Positions 47,901 through 59,900 of a DNA stretch of 64,000 bases are shown piece after piece. The stretch is from Sclerurus mexicanus (Eukaryota; Chordata; Aves; Passeriformes; Furnariidae), in assembly GCA_013396755.1 (NCBI GenBank), contig VWZF01005184.1:473-64472 (forward strand), read 5' to 3'. The notes under the pieces are model-generated. The model was not told where the DNA came from, searched no databases, and worked only from the letters and a program-made list of their open reading frames with translations. Position numbers and translations under genes: made by a program. Each line of letters starts with the position of its first letter. The stretch's first letter is position 1.

Positions 47901-50900
47901 TCCCCCTGGTCCTTGTTTAAGGAAACATTCACAAAACTTACTCCAACTGACTTCCAGCTCAGGGGCTTCATGTCCCTTTACTTCTACTTTCTCTTGGTCT
48001 TTGTTAATTTGGTTATTTGTGGCAAAGACACATTATCAGGTGTGCTCTACGTAACTTAAACATGCTCTTTGCTCCTCTTCAGTCACCTCTCAATATGAAC
48101 TTCTCTTTAAGGTAAGTCCAGAACACAAACATAAACACCTTTCTTTATTAAACCTATCACCTGAACAACAGTAACGAATGTGTTGAGAAAGAAAAAAAGG
48201 TAGAAAAGAGTTTAGCATCTCAGTTTTTATTTACCTTCATATTCTGCTTTCTTTGTTGCTTCCAAGTTTCTCCATTCAGTTCCTACAAGCCTGCTGAGCT
48301 CTCCAAAGGAGTAGTCTGGGTGCTGAGCTTTAATCACAGCTCTCATCTCGCTGCTAAATAAGATGTACCCACTCATGTTGATCTTCCTTTTTGATCCCTC
48401 CTTCTTGGTGCTGCCCTTAACAGACTTGGGAGTGGACTGTGAGAAAAAGCAGTTATGACCACAAGTGTACAAAAGAGAAGGCCAGAAGAGAGAAAAAGCA
48501 ATCGTGTTATGTCACAGATTTCATCCACTTTGCTGTTCAGAAACATTGCCAATGCAAGTTGAGTAAAATATTTTATTTGCCATTTTAGGAAAGCGCTTCC
48601 CCACTTCCTCCTTGGCCTCTGAAACCTCTACTCTACCTGGTTTCATCTTCTAAACGCTCTCTAAACGGAGGCCCACTCGTGTGTCATTCCAAACTTCACT
48701 GTATTAACTCTGAAATGGCAATGCACCCTTAAAGTTATCACTATGAACCCAAAGATAGCACTTGTCTGAAGGAAGTGAAAAAAACTCCATGAGGGTTCTG
48801 GGATGACACACAGGACACATAACATCCCATCCTGGCTCCTCGGGTAAGCCCACACTGGCAGATGGAGAGTTCTCAAAGCAAAAACAGGGAAATCTAATTA
48901 TGTATTTGGCCTCTTGTACATCTGCAATAGGGAACTACAAATTTATCAGCTGTTTCAGCCTTTATAGTGCTTGAAACAGGTTCAGTAACAGTAATTTAAT
49001 GTAGAAGCCTCCCTCTTGGTTTGGAGAGGCAAACAGGACTTTGAGAAACCGTAAAAATTCTGAACTTGCTTCTCGTATTCTGCATTCTTTTACATCTCTG
49101 ATACACCCATTTCAAATGAACAGTCTTTTCCACTTGAGTCAGATTACCTGCATATTCAGTTTCTGATGTGTTAAAAAATGAACCAGGACCTCCCTTTATG
49201 CCTCTCCCCTGTCCCATTGCTAAAGCAAAGGATGAAGCTGCACATCTTTTTCTTTTTTAGGTCCAACTCAATTCACAGCAGACTGTGGCAGGAGAGCATC
49301 ACCCACCTATCTGTCAGGCCCCACAATACCACACATTCCCTTGTCTTGACTCCTCTTATCCTTAGGTGCTGCAAGAGCTTCTTTGTTAGCAGAAGAAAAA
49401 AAAAAGTTTAAAAGTTCTGGGGTTTAATAGTTATTAAATAAAATTCCACTTCTATTTGCAATAATCTGCAAGAGTTCTCATGCTGCTTAGGAAATTGAGT
49501 ACATTAAAACAAGAGCAGCCTTGCATTGGAAAGTGCCTTTGGTGGTTCGCCCACATGGCAAAACACCACACTCAAAGCAAGCAAAAGCTTTCAACTTGAG
49601 CAACGTTTCTTCATTTCCCCCAAAGACAGGTGTTTCTATCCCAGGGCCACATCCATTCTTCAGCTGGCAGCAAGGCTGGCACTCCACAGTCAGAGCAATG
49701 CCATAGAAATCCACACTGCTGGTTACAGAAGGGTGTGCAGCTCCCCCTGCTCCAGCAGGTCACTGCCATTGCCTCTCTGATGCTGCCATTAGCTTGCATG
49801 TGGGAGTGTGGGGAGACAGATAAAGGGCTCACGCCAGTCTCCTTGTTTAGGTGAGTTGCCAGTTAAAGCAGTTCCTCCCTCTGCTTCAACACTCACACGA
49901 ATTCCAGGGCTTACGGAAGAGACACAGGAAGAGGGAATGGAATCTCAAGTCCCTGGTTAGGCAGCAGCAATGATTCATGATGAATTCAAGTGGTGTATAA
50001 CCACACACGGTTCCTCCTGTACTTCCTATCCATTATCCCAGTAAGGATGGCAACTCACTACCAAAAAAATGACTTTTTTTTCCTCTGAGGATGATGCACA
50101 GCATTTTCTAAAAAGGTAGCAAAACCACAACACCCAAAATGCTAGTTTTATTCAAAATTTCAGGAAAAGCTGAAAATGGGTGTTACGTAAATTGAGAATT
50201 AAAATTAAACCCTTACATTCCAACTTTATATTTCATATAAAGGCCTGATGCTCCCAAACAAGCGTCATAAAAAATCTACTAGTTAGAAATAATAACAGTA
50301 ACATGCCTTCCTCAACTTAAAAATATTTTAAAAAAAAATACTATCACCTGCACATCATTTGGGATATGCCAAAGATGTTTTGCGCAATTGATTCTGTAGC
50401 TGGTAAACCAAAGTATAAATCCATTCTGTGTATATGATAAAATGTTTCTTTCTTCATTTGGATTGGGAAAAGAACGTGGAATATAAAGGTTTAGAGTTTC
50501 CTCAAGGAAAATCCTTACCTGTGGAGGAGTATAAGGCATTATATCCAAATCACTAGCTAAGGGGGCCTGAAGCTGAGGCATAGAAGGTGTTTCAGTCATA
50601 TCACCTTCCTCTTCTCCCATCTCCTCCATGTCCTCATCACCTCCTTCCAACTCAGCAAATTTTGCTTCCAGCTGCTGAATCTTCTTTTCCAGTAGTGGAG
50701 ATGGTTCCTTCTGAGGAACTATGGGTTTTCTGGAAGGTAGAGGAGGAAGACAAAAAAGCAGCTGAGAACACACTCACACTTTACAGGAGAAAGCACATAT
50801 TTTTGAGGAGAAAACCACCTTTTCTTCATTTATCATTGAACAATATGGAAACAATGGTGTCTTGGGATGTGCCTGTGCTTCCTTGCAGAACCCTGAGCAG

Positions 50901-53900
50901 AAATCACTCCTTGTCTGTGCCCAGTGTTTCATTTCAGTCACTCATTAGAAGGATTTATTCTTTTATGAATTAGAAGTGTATTTCAATACAAGTGCTTAAT
51001 TTCAGTAACAAAAGGCAGTTAACAACACACCTTCCTTATATTTTACATTAAGTTAGAACTTAGTATTTTTTCCTGAAGTCAGGAGAAAAAGAAAACATCC
51101 AGTGGTATTAAGACATGAAAAGACTGATCTTCATGGACTTCTTCCCAAGAGTGTGATTAGCTGAAATTACTCTCCTACAACCATAGCTTCTATTTATGGA
51201 AGTTACTATCGTGGGTCTGGCTGGGATGGGGTTAATTCTCTGCACAGCAGCCCCTCTGGGGCTGTGTTTTGCACTTGGGAGGTGACAGAGCTGATAACAC
51301 ATCACACTGTAATTACTGTTGAACAGTGTTGGCACGTCCTCAGGTCCTTTGCCTCTTCCCACTCTGCCCCCCCAGCAGGCTGGGGGTGGGCAATAATTTG
51401 GGAGGGAGACAAGTGGGATAGCAAATCCAAACTGACCAAAGGTGATATTCCATACTGCAGGACACTGTGCTCAGGAATAAAAGCTGTAGGGAAGGAGGAG
51501 GATGGGGCACATTTGGGGTTATGGTATTGTTCTTTCCAAGTGACCATTACAAATGCTGAGGCCCTGCTTCCCAGGGAACAGCTGAGCATCTACCTGCCAA
51601 TGGAAAGTAGGGAATTAATCCCTTATTTTGCTTTGTTTGTGCATGTAGCTCTGCTTCACTTATCAAACTGTCTTTAACTTAACCCAGGAGTTTTTCCTCC
51701 TTTTTTGCCCTTCAGATTCTCTCCCCCATTCCACTGTGGTGGAGTGAGCAAGTGGCTGGGTGGGGGCTGAGCGGTCAAGCAGAGTCAGTCCACCACAAAC
51801 CAGCAGAGACTCCCTCGTGCCCACCACATTTTTACCTAAAATAGTATATTTCATCATCTACAACTTTCGCAGAGAGTGAAAACCTCTTCAGCCCTTTGAA
51901 TTTCTTCATCTGTTTGTCGCTCTCGTTGTAGCGGCTCTCGCAAAGGAAAACGTCGTTTTCGGAGATTTCTGTTGGTCTGCAGGAGAGGAAGTCTTTGAAT
52001 GACAGAACGACACACTTGCCTGCAGAAATGAAAGAGCTGGGTAAGAAAGCAGCCACACTCGGCGACTTTTTGTAAAAAGGGTGGAAACTCCAGTTTTTAG
52101 CCTGTCCTGAAGATTCCTGGTATTTGGCACAACTACGGAAAATAACACTGACTGGCGTTTTAATCAAATAGTGCCACTCAAGAAACCTACAGTAACTTCA
52201 TGCAGTTATTTTAAAATACTTTTTTGGATATTTTAAAAGCACTAGAAAACCCCCAAAATAGCAAACCCCCATGGCCACTGTCAGTTACTCTATTTATCAC
52301 AGCATCAGAACTCCAAAACAAAGTGCACAGCCATCATCTTCTGCAACAAACCAAACTTCAACCTCCTTCTTCTCCTTTCAGCTTTCCAGGTAACATGTAC
52401 TGGAATAATTACATTTAAAAGCAAGAAGAGTGGAGTTTTCTGTTCTCTGGCTGCAGACAATGTCCACTTTGTTATCATACATGTAACGCCCTTATTGTAA
52501 GAAAGCTTCCTTATAGTGAAAATTCTCACCACAGGTTCCTAAGACAGGAATGCGTGTTAGAAACCTTCTGAATAATCTCTCCTGCCTCCTTCAATATGAA
52601 AAAAACATACTTGGAATAAAGGGTAGGAAAGAGTGTGTCCATTGGATATAAAGTTGTTAATAATTACCCAAAATGCAAGTCATTGGACAGGTCTCCTCCA
52701 GGTTACTCAGAAACACTTCCTTCTTGTAGAACATCTTAGTTGGTTCATGTTCAGTTTCCTCGGGGTGTATAAAGATTGGACCAAAGAAATACGCAGCTCC
52801 ATCTCGCACCCACATCTTTTCAATCCTGGAAAGAAACCAAACCACTGACATGAACAAAAGGCCACTCCTCCCAAACGAGACAGGACTGGGTTGTTCAGCA
52901 AGACTGGCAGTGGAAAATGACTACAGAAGAACAGCCCATCCCACCTGTACAACTGCACCAGGTTTTTATTAGGCAGCTAAACTTCCATCTCAGTCTATTA
53001 AGGGCTTGTAAGCACTTCATTTCACTCACAGGCTTTTTTCCCATCCTCTTTTACACCTTTTGCACCCAGCCCATCTCTTGCCCAGGCTATTTTCAGTGCC
53101 ACAAACTGCACATAAAGAAGTCGCACCAACCTTCCTACTCGAGGTCGCACCAGCCCGTGTGACTTGATGAAGACACAGTCCCCAACCTTAAGCCACATAT
53201 CGTTGTAGCAGAGCTGCTCAAAGTAATGGCAGCCAGGCTCTCCGTTGGACATTTCCACTGGGACATCTTCTTTCTCCTGCAGAAGAATGGAGCAACAGCA
53301 CATCAACAGACCTGTACAGGCAAAAGCCTTCAAATTTAAATATGGAATTGAAAAGCCAAAGATACCTTCTGTGTCTGTCACAGCCCTTCCTATTTCATAA
53401 AGCTCTAATTTTGCCAGAACAGTAATTTACAGGTCTTTTGTGTTCTACTGCTTCAAAGTTAACTGGCCAAGCCAAGCCTTGTCAGCTTACTAAGATGGTT
53501 TGAAGCTCAATAATGTGCTTAAGGGGCAAGAATTGAGTATATGGCCAAGATAAAACATAGAAATTTAATAACTCGACTCTCTTATATAGTAATAAGAGCA
53601 CTCCATGCATTGCTTGCAAATTCATCCCATTTGCCGCTTGTAATTTCCTGCTTTTTAGTAAAAACCTCACACTGAGCCTCATTTCCTCTTTCAGTCTGGG
53701 ATTTCAGAAAGCCAATGAAACACAGGCTGCCTCCCCAGGATGCGGAAGGAAAAGAGCCTGTGAGTTTTCATTCTCTCAGCAGAAGCAATCCCATCTTTTC
53801 TCATGATGTGAGTAAATACATTAATACACACTAAGTGTCTGATCAAAGCCGACAATGAGTGTGCTGAGCATTGTGTTTCAGGCTGCTCGAGAACTCAATG

Positions 53901-56900
53901 TAAAGTGCATTTATTTCTTATGATTTATATTTTATTATTCTCTTTTTTGTGGCTCTAAATTTAGCTTAGATAAAACTAATTCATTTTCATTGATTTTAGT
54001 AAGTTCATATTACATTTATTAATTACTCTAAGTACAATAAATAAACAATTTTATCCAGTATGTTGGACAGGAATATTCTTAAGCATTTTGACAATACACT
54101 ACTTAGTTTCAACCACAAATAGGTCACAAACAACAGAATATTATGTGTTACCTGCTGCTGCCTAGCTATCAACCATTTTACTGAAATGCTACATAATAAA
54201 GAATTTCTGCATTGCCATGAACTAAAATTAGACTTTTAGTTCTACAGGTTCTTTATGCTTAAGACAAGCTTTACAGTAAAAGTGTAATTTTCTGAAGTGG
54301 TAAAAAACCCAGATCAAATCCTTTACATGATCCCAAGAAAGAAGCTGTCAACTCTAACAGATATGTGCACAGTTTATTTGCTGTTTAGTCTATTTATATT
54401 TTGTTTGTGTTCATTTACAAATGTGTATAACATGATTTATAACAGAAACATGGTATTTATTTATATTTTACTACATCTGGATGCTGTGAAAAACGCAAGT
54501 CATAATATTTCATCATTCTTTTTTTGCCAAATGCAACCAATATTCCTCTTTACATACCTTTTCAAGGTGAAGGATACCTTCTCCCACCTTACTGTCCTCC
54601 AGTGATTCAGTGTGTTTCTCCTCGTCTACCTTGTCTGTATTAGCAAACACAGAGGCAACACGGACCACAGGCAGGGGCACGTCCCGTGGGACAAACCTGA
54701 CAGAGCTCACAGGCATCGTCCACAGCTTAATCTTTTTAAAAGACTTGGTCTTGGCAGAGTAGCGGGACTCGCACACGTAGACATCCTCATCTCTGAAGTT
54801 TTCAGGGCACAACTTAAAATACTCCTGCACAGTGAAGGAAGAAACAGGAAATATTTCAGCAAGGCACACACGCACCCCACAGACGCACAGCGAACTCCCT
54901 TTCATGCTTCATTTTTTTTTATCCTTCTATCAGGAGCCTTTCCACTGAGTTCTTTTCTTCCAGTTTGGCATCCAGGTTTTATTAAAAATAACAGCAAACA
55001 AGAAGAAATCTCACCCTTAGAGAAGCTAAATTCAGGTTGGCATGCGAGAAGAGCTGGGATTTATTAATTTCCCAAACTGGTGCATCAACAAGTGCTGGAT
55101 CTGCAGCCTAAAACCACCTTTACAAGATTTCTGAGCTTTGACTTGGAAAGACATGATCACCAAGCTGGAGGTGATCATGAACATCTGGATCTACAAACCA
55201 GCCAGCACAGGGAAACACCATCACCTGGGTGAACTACAGATCTCCTGAACCAAAGGCAAAACACAAACAGCCCACAGGAGCAAATCCTATTTTATTTAAG
55301 TATTAGTAGAAAGTCTCTATGTTAGAGTATCTACAGCTCTGCAAGAAGACAGCAAAGGACATAGAATTTGCTTAATAAATTAGTCTGAATAGGTTCTCAC
55401 CTTGACAAACATGACCACACATTTGCCTAAAATCTTGCTAACAGGAACTTTATTGTAATAGTCACTTTTAAAAACTTCTTTCTCCAAGAATTTTCGCGTT
55501 GCAAGATGGAATGTTTCATTTGGTCGGTAAAACCAGCAGCCATAGAGCCATTTCTCTCCTTTAAAATAGAAAGCAACAAAAAAGGGAAGGGAGATGGAAA
55601 GAAAAAAGAAAGTGTTAAATGATATATTCTCTAGAAAGAACGACTATAGACTGAATAATCAAATAGCCAGGTAGTCATTTATACTGAGAGCAATCTGCTT
55701 AAAAAAGGGGAAAATACTAATTAAACTTTTCAGGTAAGAAAAACCAGGTTGCTTAAAAAGCCTGCCAATTGTTTCTTCCCCAGTAAAACCTGACTCAGCA
55801 AAATAAAGGATGAATTGGGTTTTTATCTATAAATCTTGACTTTCAGGCCTTGAAATGTCTTCAAAGTTTACACAACAATCACCTGATCTCAGATAACTGG
55901 TTTTAAGGTTTTTCAGCACTATTTCTTCCATGTTGCACAGTGACAAATTTAAGTTGTTGTCAACAATGATTTACAAAGAAGTTACAAATATGTACAATTT
56001 TTCTAAATCTACGAAAATCTGTAGACTGAACCAGACTAAAAAGTGCTATTCACTTCCCCCCCTGCCCCGACAAAAAATACTTGTCATGGCTTGATTTGGC
56101 CTAGAAAAATGCAAGATTTGGCTCAATTTTGAAATTGAACAAAGGCAAGTTCAACTTGCCCCAGTAGTTTTTCTCAGGGACATTTGCAATTGGATGTGCC
56201 CAGCTTTGGTCCAGGTTTCTCAGCAGAGAAAACCAGGGTTGGTTCTCCTGCACCTAAATTCCAAGGAGCCCATCCCACTCAGAACCCCACCCACCCTCCG
56301 GGAGCCTTCCAGTTTGAGGGTAGGCAGAAATGAACAAGAAAAGTATGTGCTAATCCAAGAACTTTCTATTTGTAATAACCTGGGGGAAAAAAGCAACTGA
56401 GAAACAGGAAAAACACTCCTCGATCCACACAGAGTTCTGGAAATGTAATAAAGAACATCTACCCAAACTGGAAGCCTGAAATAGTTCCGCCACAGTGTTT
56501 TCCCACAGCAGAGACATCCTTACCAGCCGAATCTTCCCACAGCCGCTCAATGCAGACGATGTGAGGTTGCAGGTTGGCTTCTGCGGGCTCCACGTACACA
56601 TAATCCCCCACATGGTACATGCTGTTCTTGAAGCTGCAGTCCTGGCTGTAGGTCCGGTGCAAACTCGAGAGCCCAGCTGAGCCGGAGGAATCTTCACTCT
56701 TTTCAGCTTCTTATTTCAAGAAGGGGAAGACAGATGTTAGTCATGCCACATTCCAAAGTCAGTGCCCTCACCCTGAGGATGGAGGAGCCAGAATTTGCTG
56801 CTGCTGACAGCAGTGGGAAGAGGAACCACGTTAGAAAGCCAATTAAAGGGCAAAGAGCGAACAGCTCTGCTGCCACCTGGGAACAGGAGAGCTTTACTTG

Positions 56901-59900
56901 TCCCCTTAGACACCACGGAGCATGGATGGACAGGGACAGCCAGGAGCTGTGAAACACAAAGGATCTTTGCAGTAGGTTTCTTGCCCTATAAAACAGTGCA
57001 AGCCCATTCCTCTTCACCCTCACGGCAGCCGAGTAAAAACACAAGAGGCTTACTTAGATATCCCTTCTTCAGCAGTGTTAACAGCATGATCACAGACAAC
57101 ACCCTCAGCACATCAGAAAACCAGTATTTGTCAAAAAGGAAACAAAACTATCAGGGCTAAATTTATTATAAGCAGAAAGCTGAAGTAAAAAAACCTGGTT
57201 TTGATTTTCCAATATCCTTGAAAGAAGAATACTGGTACTCCAGTGAGTTCTGCCTAAAGAATTTGTTAATTACCTACACCTCTTTCTTAAAAGCCCTCTA
57301 GCCTGGCTGATAAGGACCAAAATAAAATATATCTCTCCTAACTACTGAGGTCTCCTCAGCAGGCAAAGCTGCAGCAAGAGCAGAGCCCACATAATAGGTG
57401 TGGGGACAGTTTTCAATTAATACATTCAAAATTAATGAAAAGGAAGTAGCTACCTCTCTTCTCCTCCTCCCTTTTGAGCTTGTCCTCCTCTATTTCTTTG
57501 GGCAGCTTTTCCTTCTTTTCCTTTTCGACGTCGTTGTGAAGATGCTTGGTGGTGTAGCTGAGAGCAGGAGACAGAAGGATCTCTCCATTCTTACACAGCT
57601 CATCTCGAATTTTAATGAAGAACTGCTGAAGTTCAACTGCATCCTCATAAATCTCCGAATCAGTCCTGGACAAAAGGGCAGAAACAGTGCTGAGGCAAAC
57701 AGGAGCCTGAACGCACCCATCACCTGCCACACTTAGTGAACAAACCAAAGTTTCCCTCTACTAACAGAGTTCTGTGCTTGTTCATCGAAGTGTGATGGCT
57801 CCAAAAGAGCAATTCACCAGTCAGGCACTTAGTGAGCAGCTCCTCCTCCTCCTTTTTCCAATCTAGAAGTCAGCAGGAACCTGGCTTTCATGAGGTGCTC
57901 CTTCAGAAGATTAGTGTCAAAACTATCTCATGGCAGAAACCTTTTTCCGTGTTTTGAAATGAAAGCAAACGTTCCACTGAAGACATGACAGAGATTTTGT
58001 GATTTAGCTTTCCAAACACCCATATCAAGGAAAGCAAACACCTTAAAAAAACTTCAGCCTTTGTCTAAATTAACACACAAAACTCATGTGATAAAGGAGA
58101 CCTGAAAAATAAGGGTTTGCTCACCTGTTCATTCTCCTTGCCCTCTCCAGTACCTCAAACATATTCTCCTGGAACAAGTCCAATCTCCTGTAGCGATTAT
58201 TTTCAACATTCTTTCGGATAATATCAAAAGTCAGAGGAGGTTTATTTGGGAAGTTGGGATCAACAGCAGGAATCTCAGCTAAGGAGTCGCTGTAGCACCT
58301 GCCCTCATCATCCTGGTGGCTCATGACAGATACAAAAAGGTTGTGGATGAGTTCCTGAATTAGCAAAGTGACGTTGGGCACATGAGAATCCTCATCTCCT
58401 TCTATTTCTCTCCGTGTTTCCAGCAAAACTTTATGCAGGACCAGGGCATCCTTATAAATCAAGGACTCCGGCTCGTTATACGTGCAGGCGTTATTGAACA
58501 TCATCACGAAGTCCTCCACCATGGAGTCGATATCCTGGTATTTATTTGCCATCATGTGACTCCTGATCTTCTCCATGTCCACGGGCTTTTTGATGGTCAC
58601 GTAATAGTCGGGGAGCTCGGAGCGGGACGGCAGCCGCAGGAAGATGGCGCTGAGCCGCCGGCCCCGCTTGTCCGTGTAGTTCTTCACGGCCTCGTACACC
58701 TCGTTCAGCTTCTGCTGCATTGGGGTCATGTATTTCGACTTTTTAGGAGAAATGCCACTTTTTCTGCCTAAGGTGACAAAGAGAAAAAAAGAAAAATGAC
58801 AAAAGCAACAACTGGGGTGCTTCTTTGTCCATCTTCCTTCCGCTGGAGAATCGCTTATTGCAGAACAACTTCACGGTATGAGCAATTGTATTAATATTTT
58901 TCTCAACACGTTATTTTTGGTAAACAAAGAATCACATATCACCACATGGCCTACCTGGAAAAGCCTCTTCAGACTGAAGCATGGAGAACATCTTTTCTTA
59001 CACCTAATGTCATTAACAAACTCCTCTAAACTCAGTTTGGTCTTGCCAGCTCTACATGAATTTCTCTACAGCTGTTTAAAATCCAGTCATCACACAGATT
59101 TTGCTATCACCAAAATTAAGTATTCTAAATATCATCAGATACCTTTGTGACATGTTTATGCCAAATTAGAGAGGATTATTATAGGTGAAATGTAAAACAA
59201 GGCCTCCCATGGGATTATCAATCAGATTAGCCTTTAGATTAACTCAGGATCTCTCGCTGCACTGCACAGACTCTGCCTGAGCTCTCTCTACACCTGCACC
59301 TCACCTAAGAGCTGCACATTTAATTTTCAAGAGGACTCTGTGGAGTTATTCTCTTTAAGCCCTTCAGTGCAGTTTTGTCCTTCTCAGTTTGCCGAGTTCT
59401 CAACACGTATTAAAGGGACCTAAGATGTGAACAGTAGCAAATCTCATTTGTAAGGGCCACAGCTGTAGGAACAGACACAGGACATTTTGCTTCTGTGTTT
59501 TTCATGGCTTTCAATAATTTTCCAAATAAAGCTCACTTTTTTAAATCCTTCTGTGGACATCCCAGACATTTAACCAGGGAAATTAAGAGCTTTGCTCAGT
59601 TTGAGAGGCAGCTTACTTGCAAGCCATCGCTGTAGCACACATTCAGTGTGCTAATGAAGTGTGACTGAGCACACAATGCAATATCTAACATTTGGATAAC
59701 ACTACATGACTAGGAAACACTCATTCCTAAGTTTTCTTTCCTCACTCAAAATTCCTTTTCTTAGAAATGACTACATGCAACAACTTGACTCTCTTTTACA
59801 GGCACATAAACATACTATTGCCATCACGGTTTTGACAATACAATTCTACTTTGCACACCAGTGTCACTGTGCAGAACATGTCTATTCTACAAGGAAGATC

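Larger units (their letters stand above)
44400..48234 (-). other. PBRM1: PBRM1 intron between the 53-residue cassette and the HMG exon
   Basis: 3835 bp, the longest complete PBRM1 intron here. It contains an A-rich low-complexity tract (44633-44690) and a polypurine GGAA-rich tract (47509-47626). No coding exon or transposon recognised. Confidence 0.65.

Noticed and set aside
51264..51677. 137-codon open frame within the solo LTR
   Set aside because: LTRs of this class are non-coding, and the frame has no retroviral protein similarity.
51836..51980. Alternative shorter form of the PBRM1 BAH2 end exon using CTGCAG near 51980
   Set aside because: It would drop the conserved GKCVVLSFKDF strand and not match the phase of the upstream exon.
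58382..58771. 129-codon plus-strand open frame opposite PBRM1 exon 58125-58767
   Set aside because: Mirror frame of a strongly conserved coding exon. The minus strand clearly encodes bromodomain 5.
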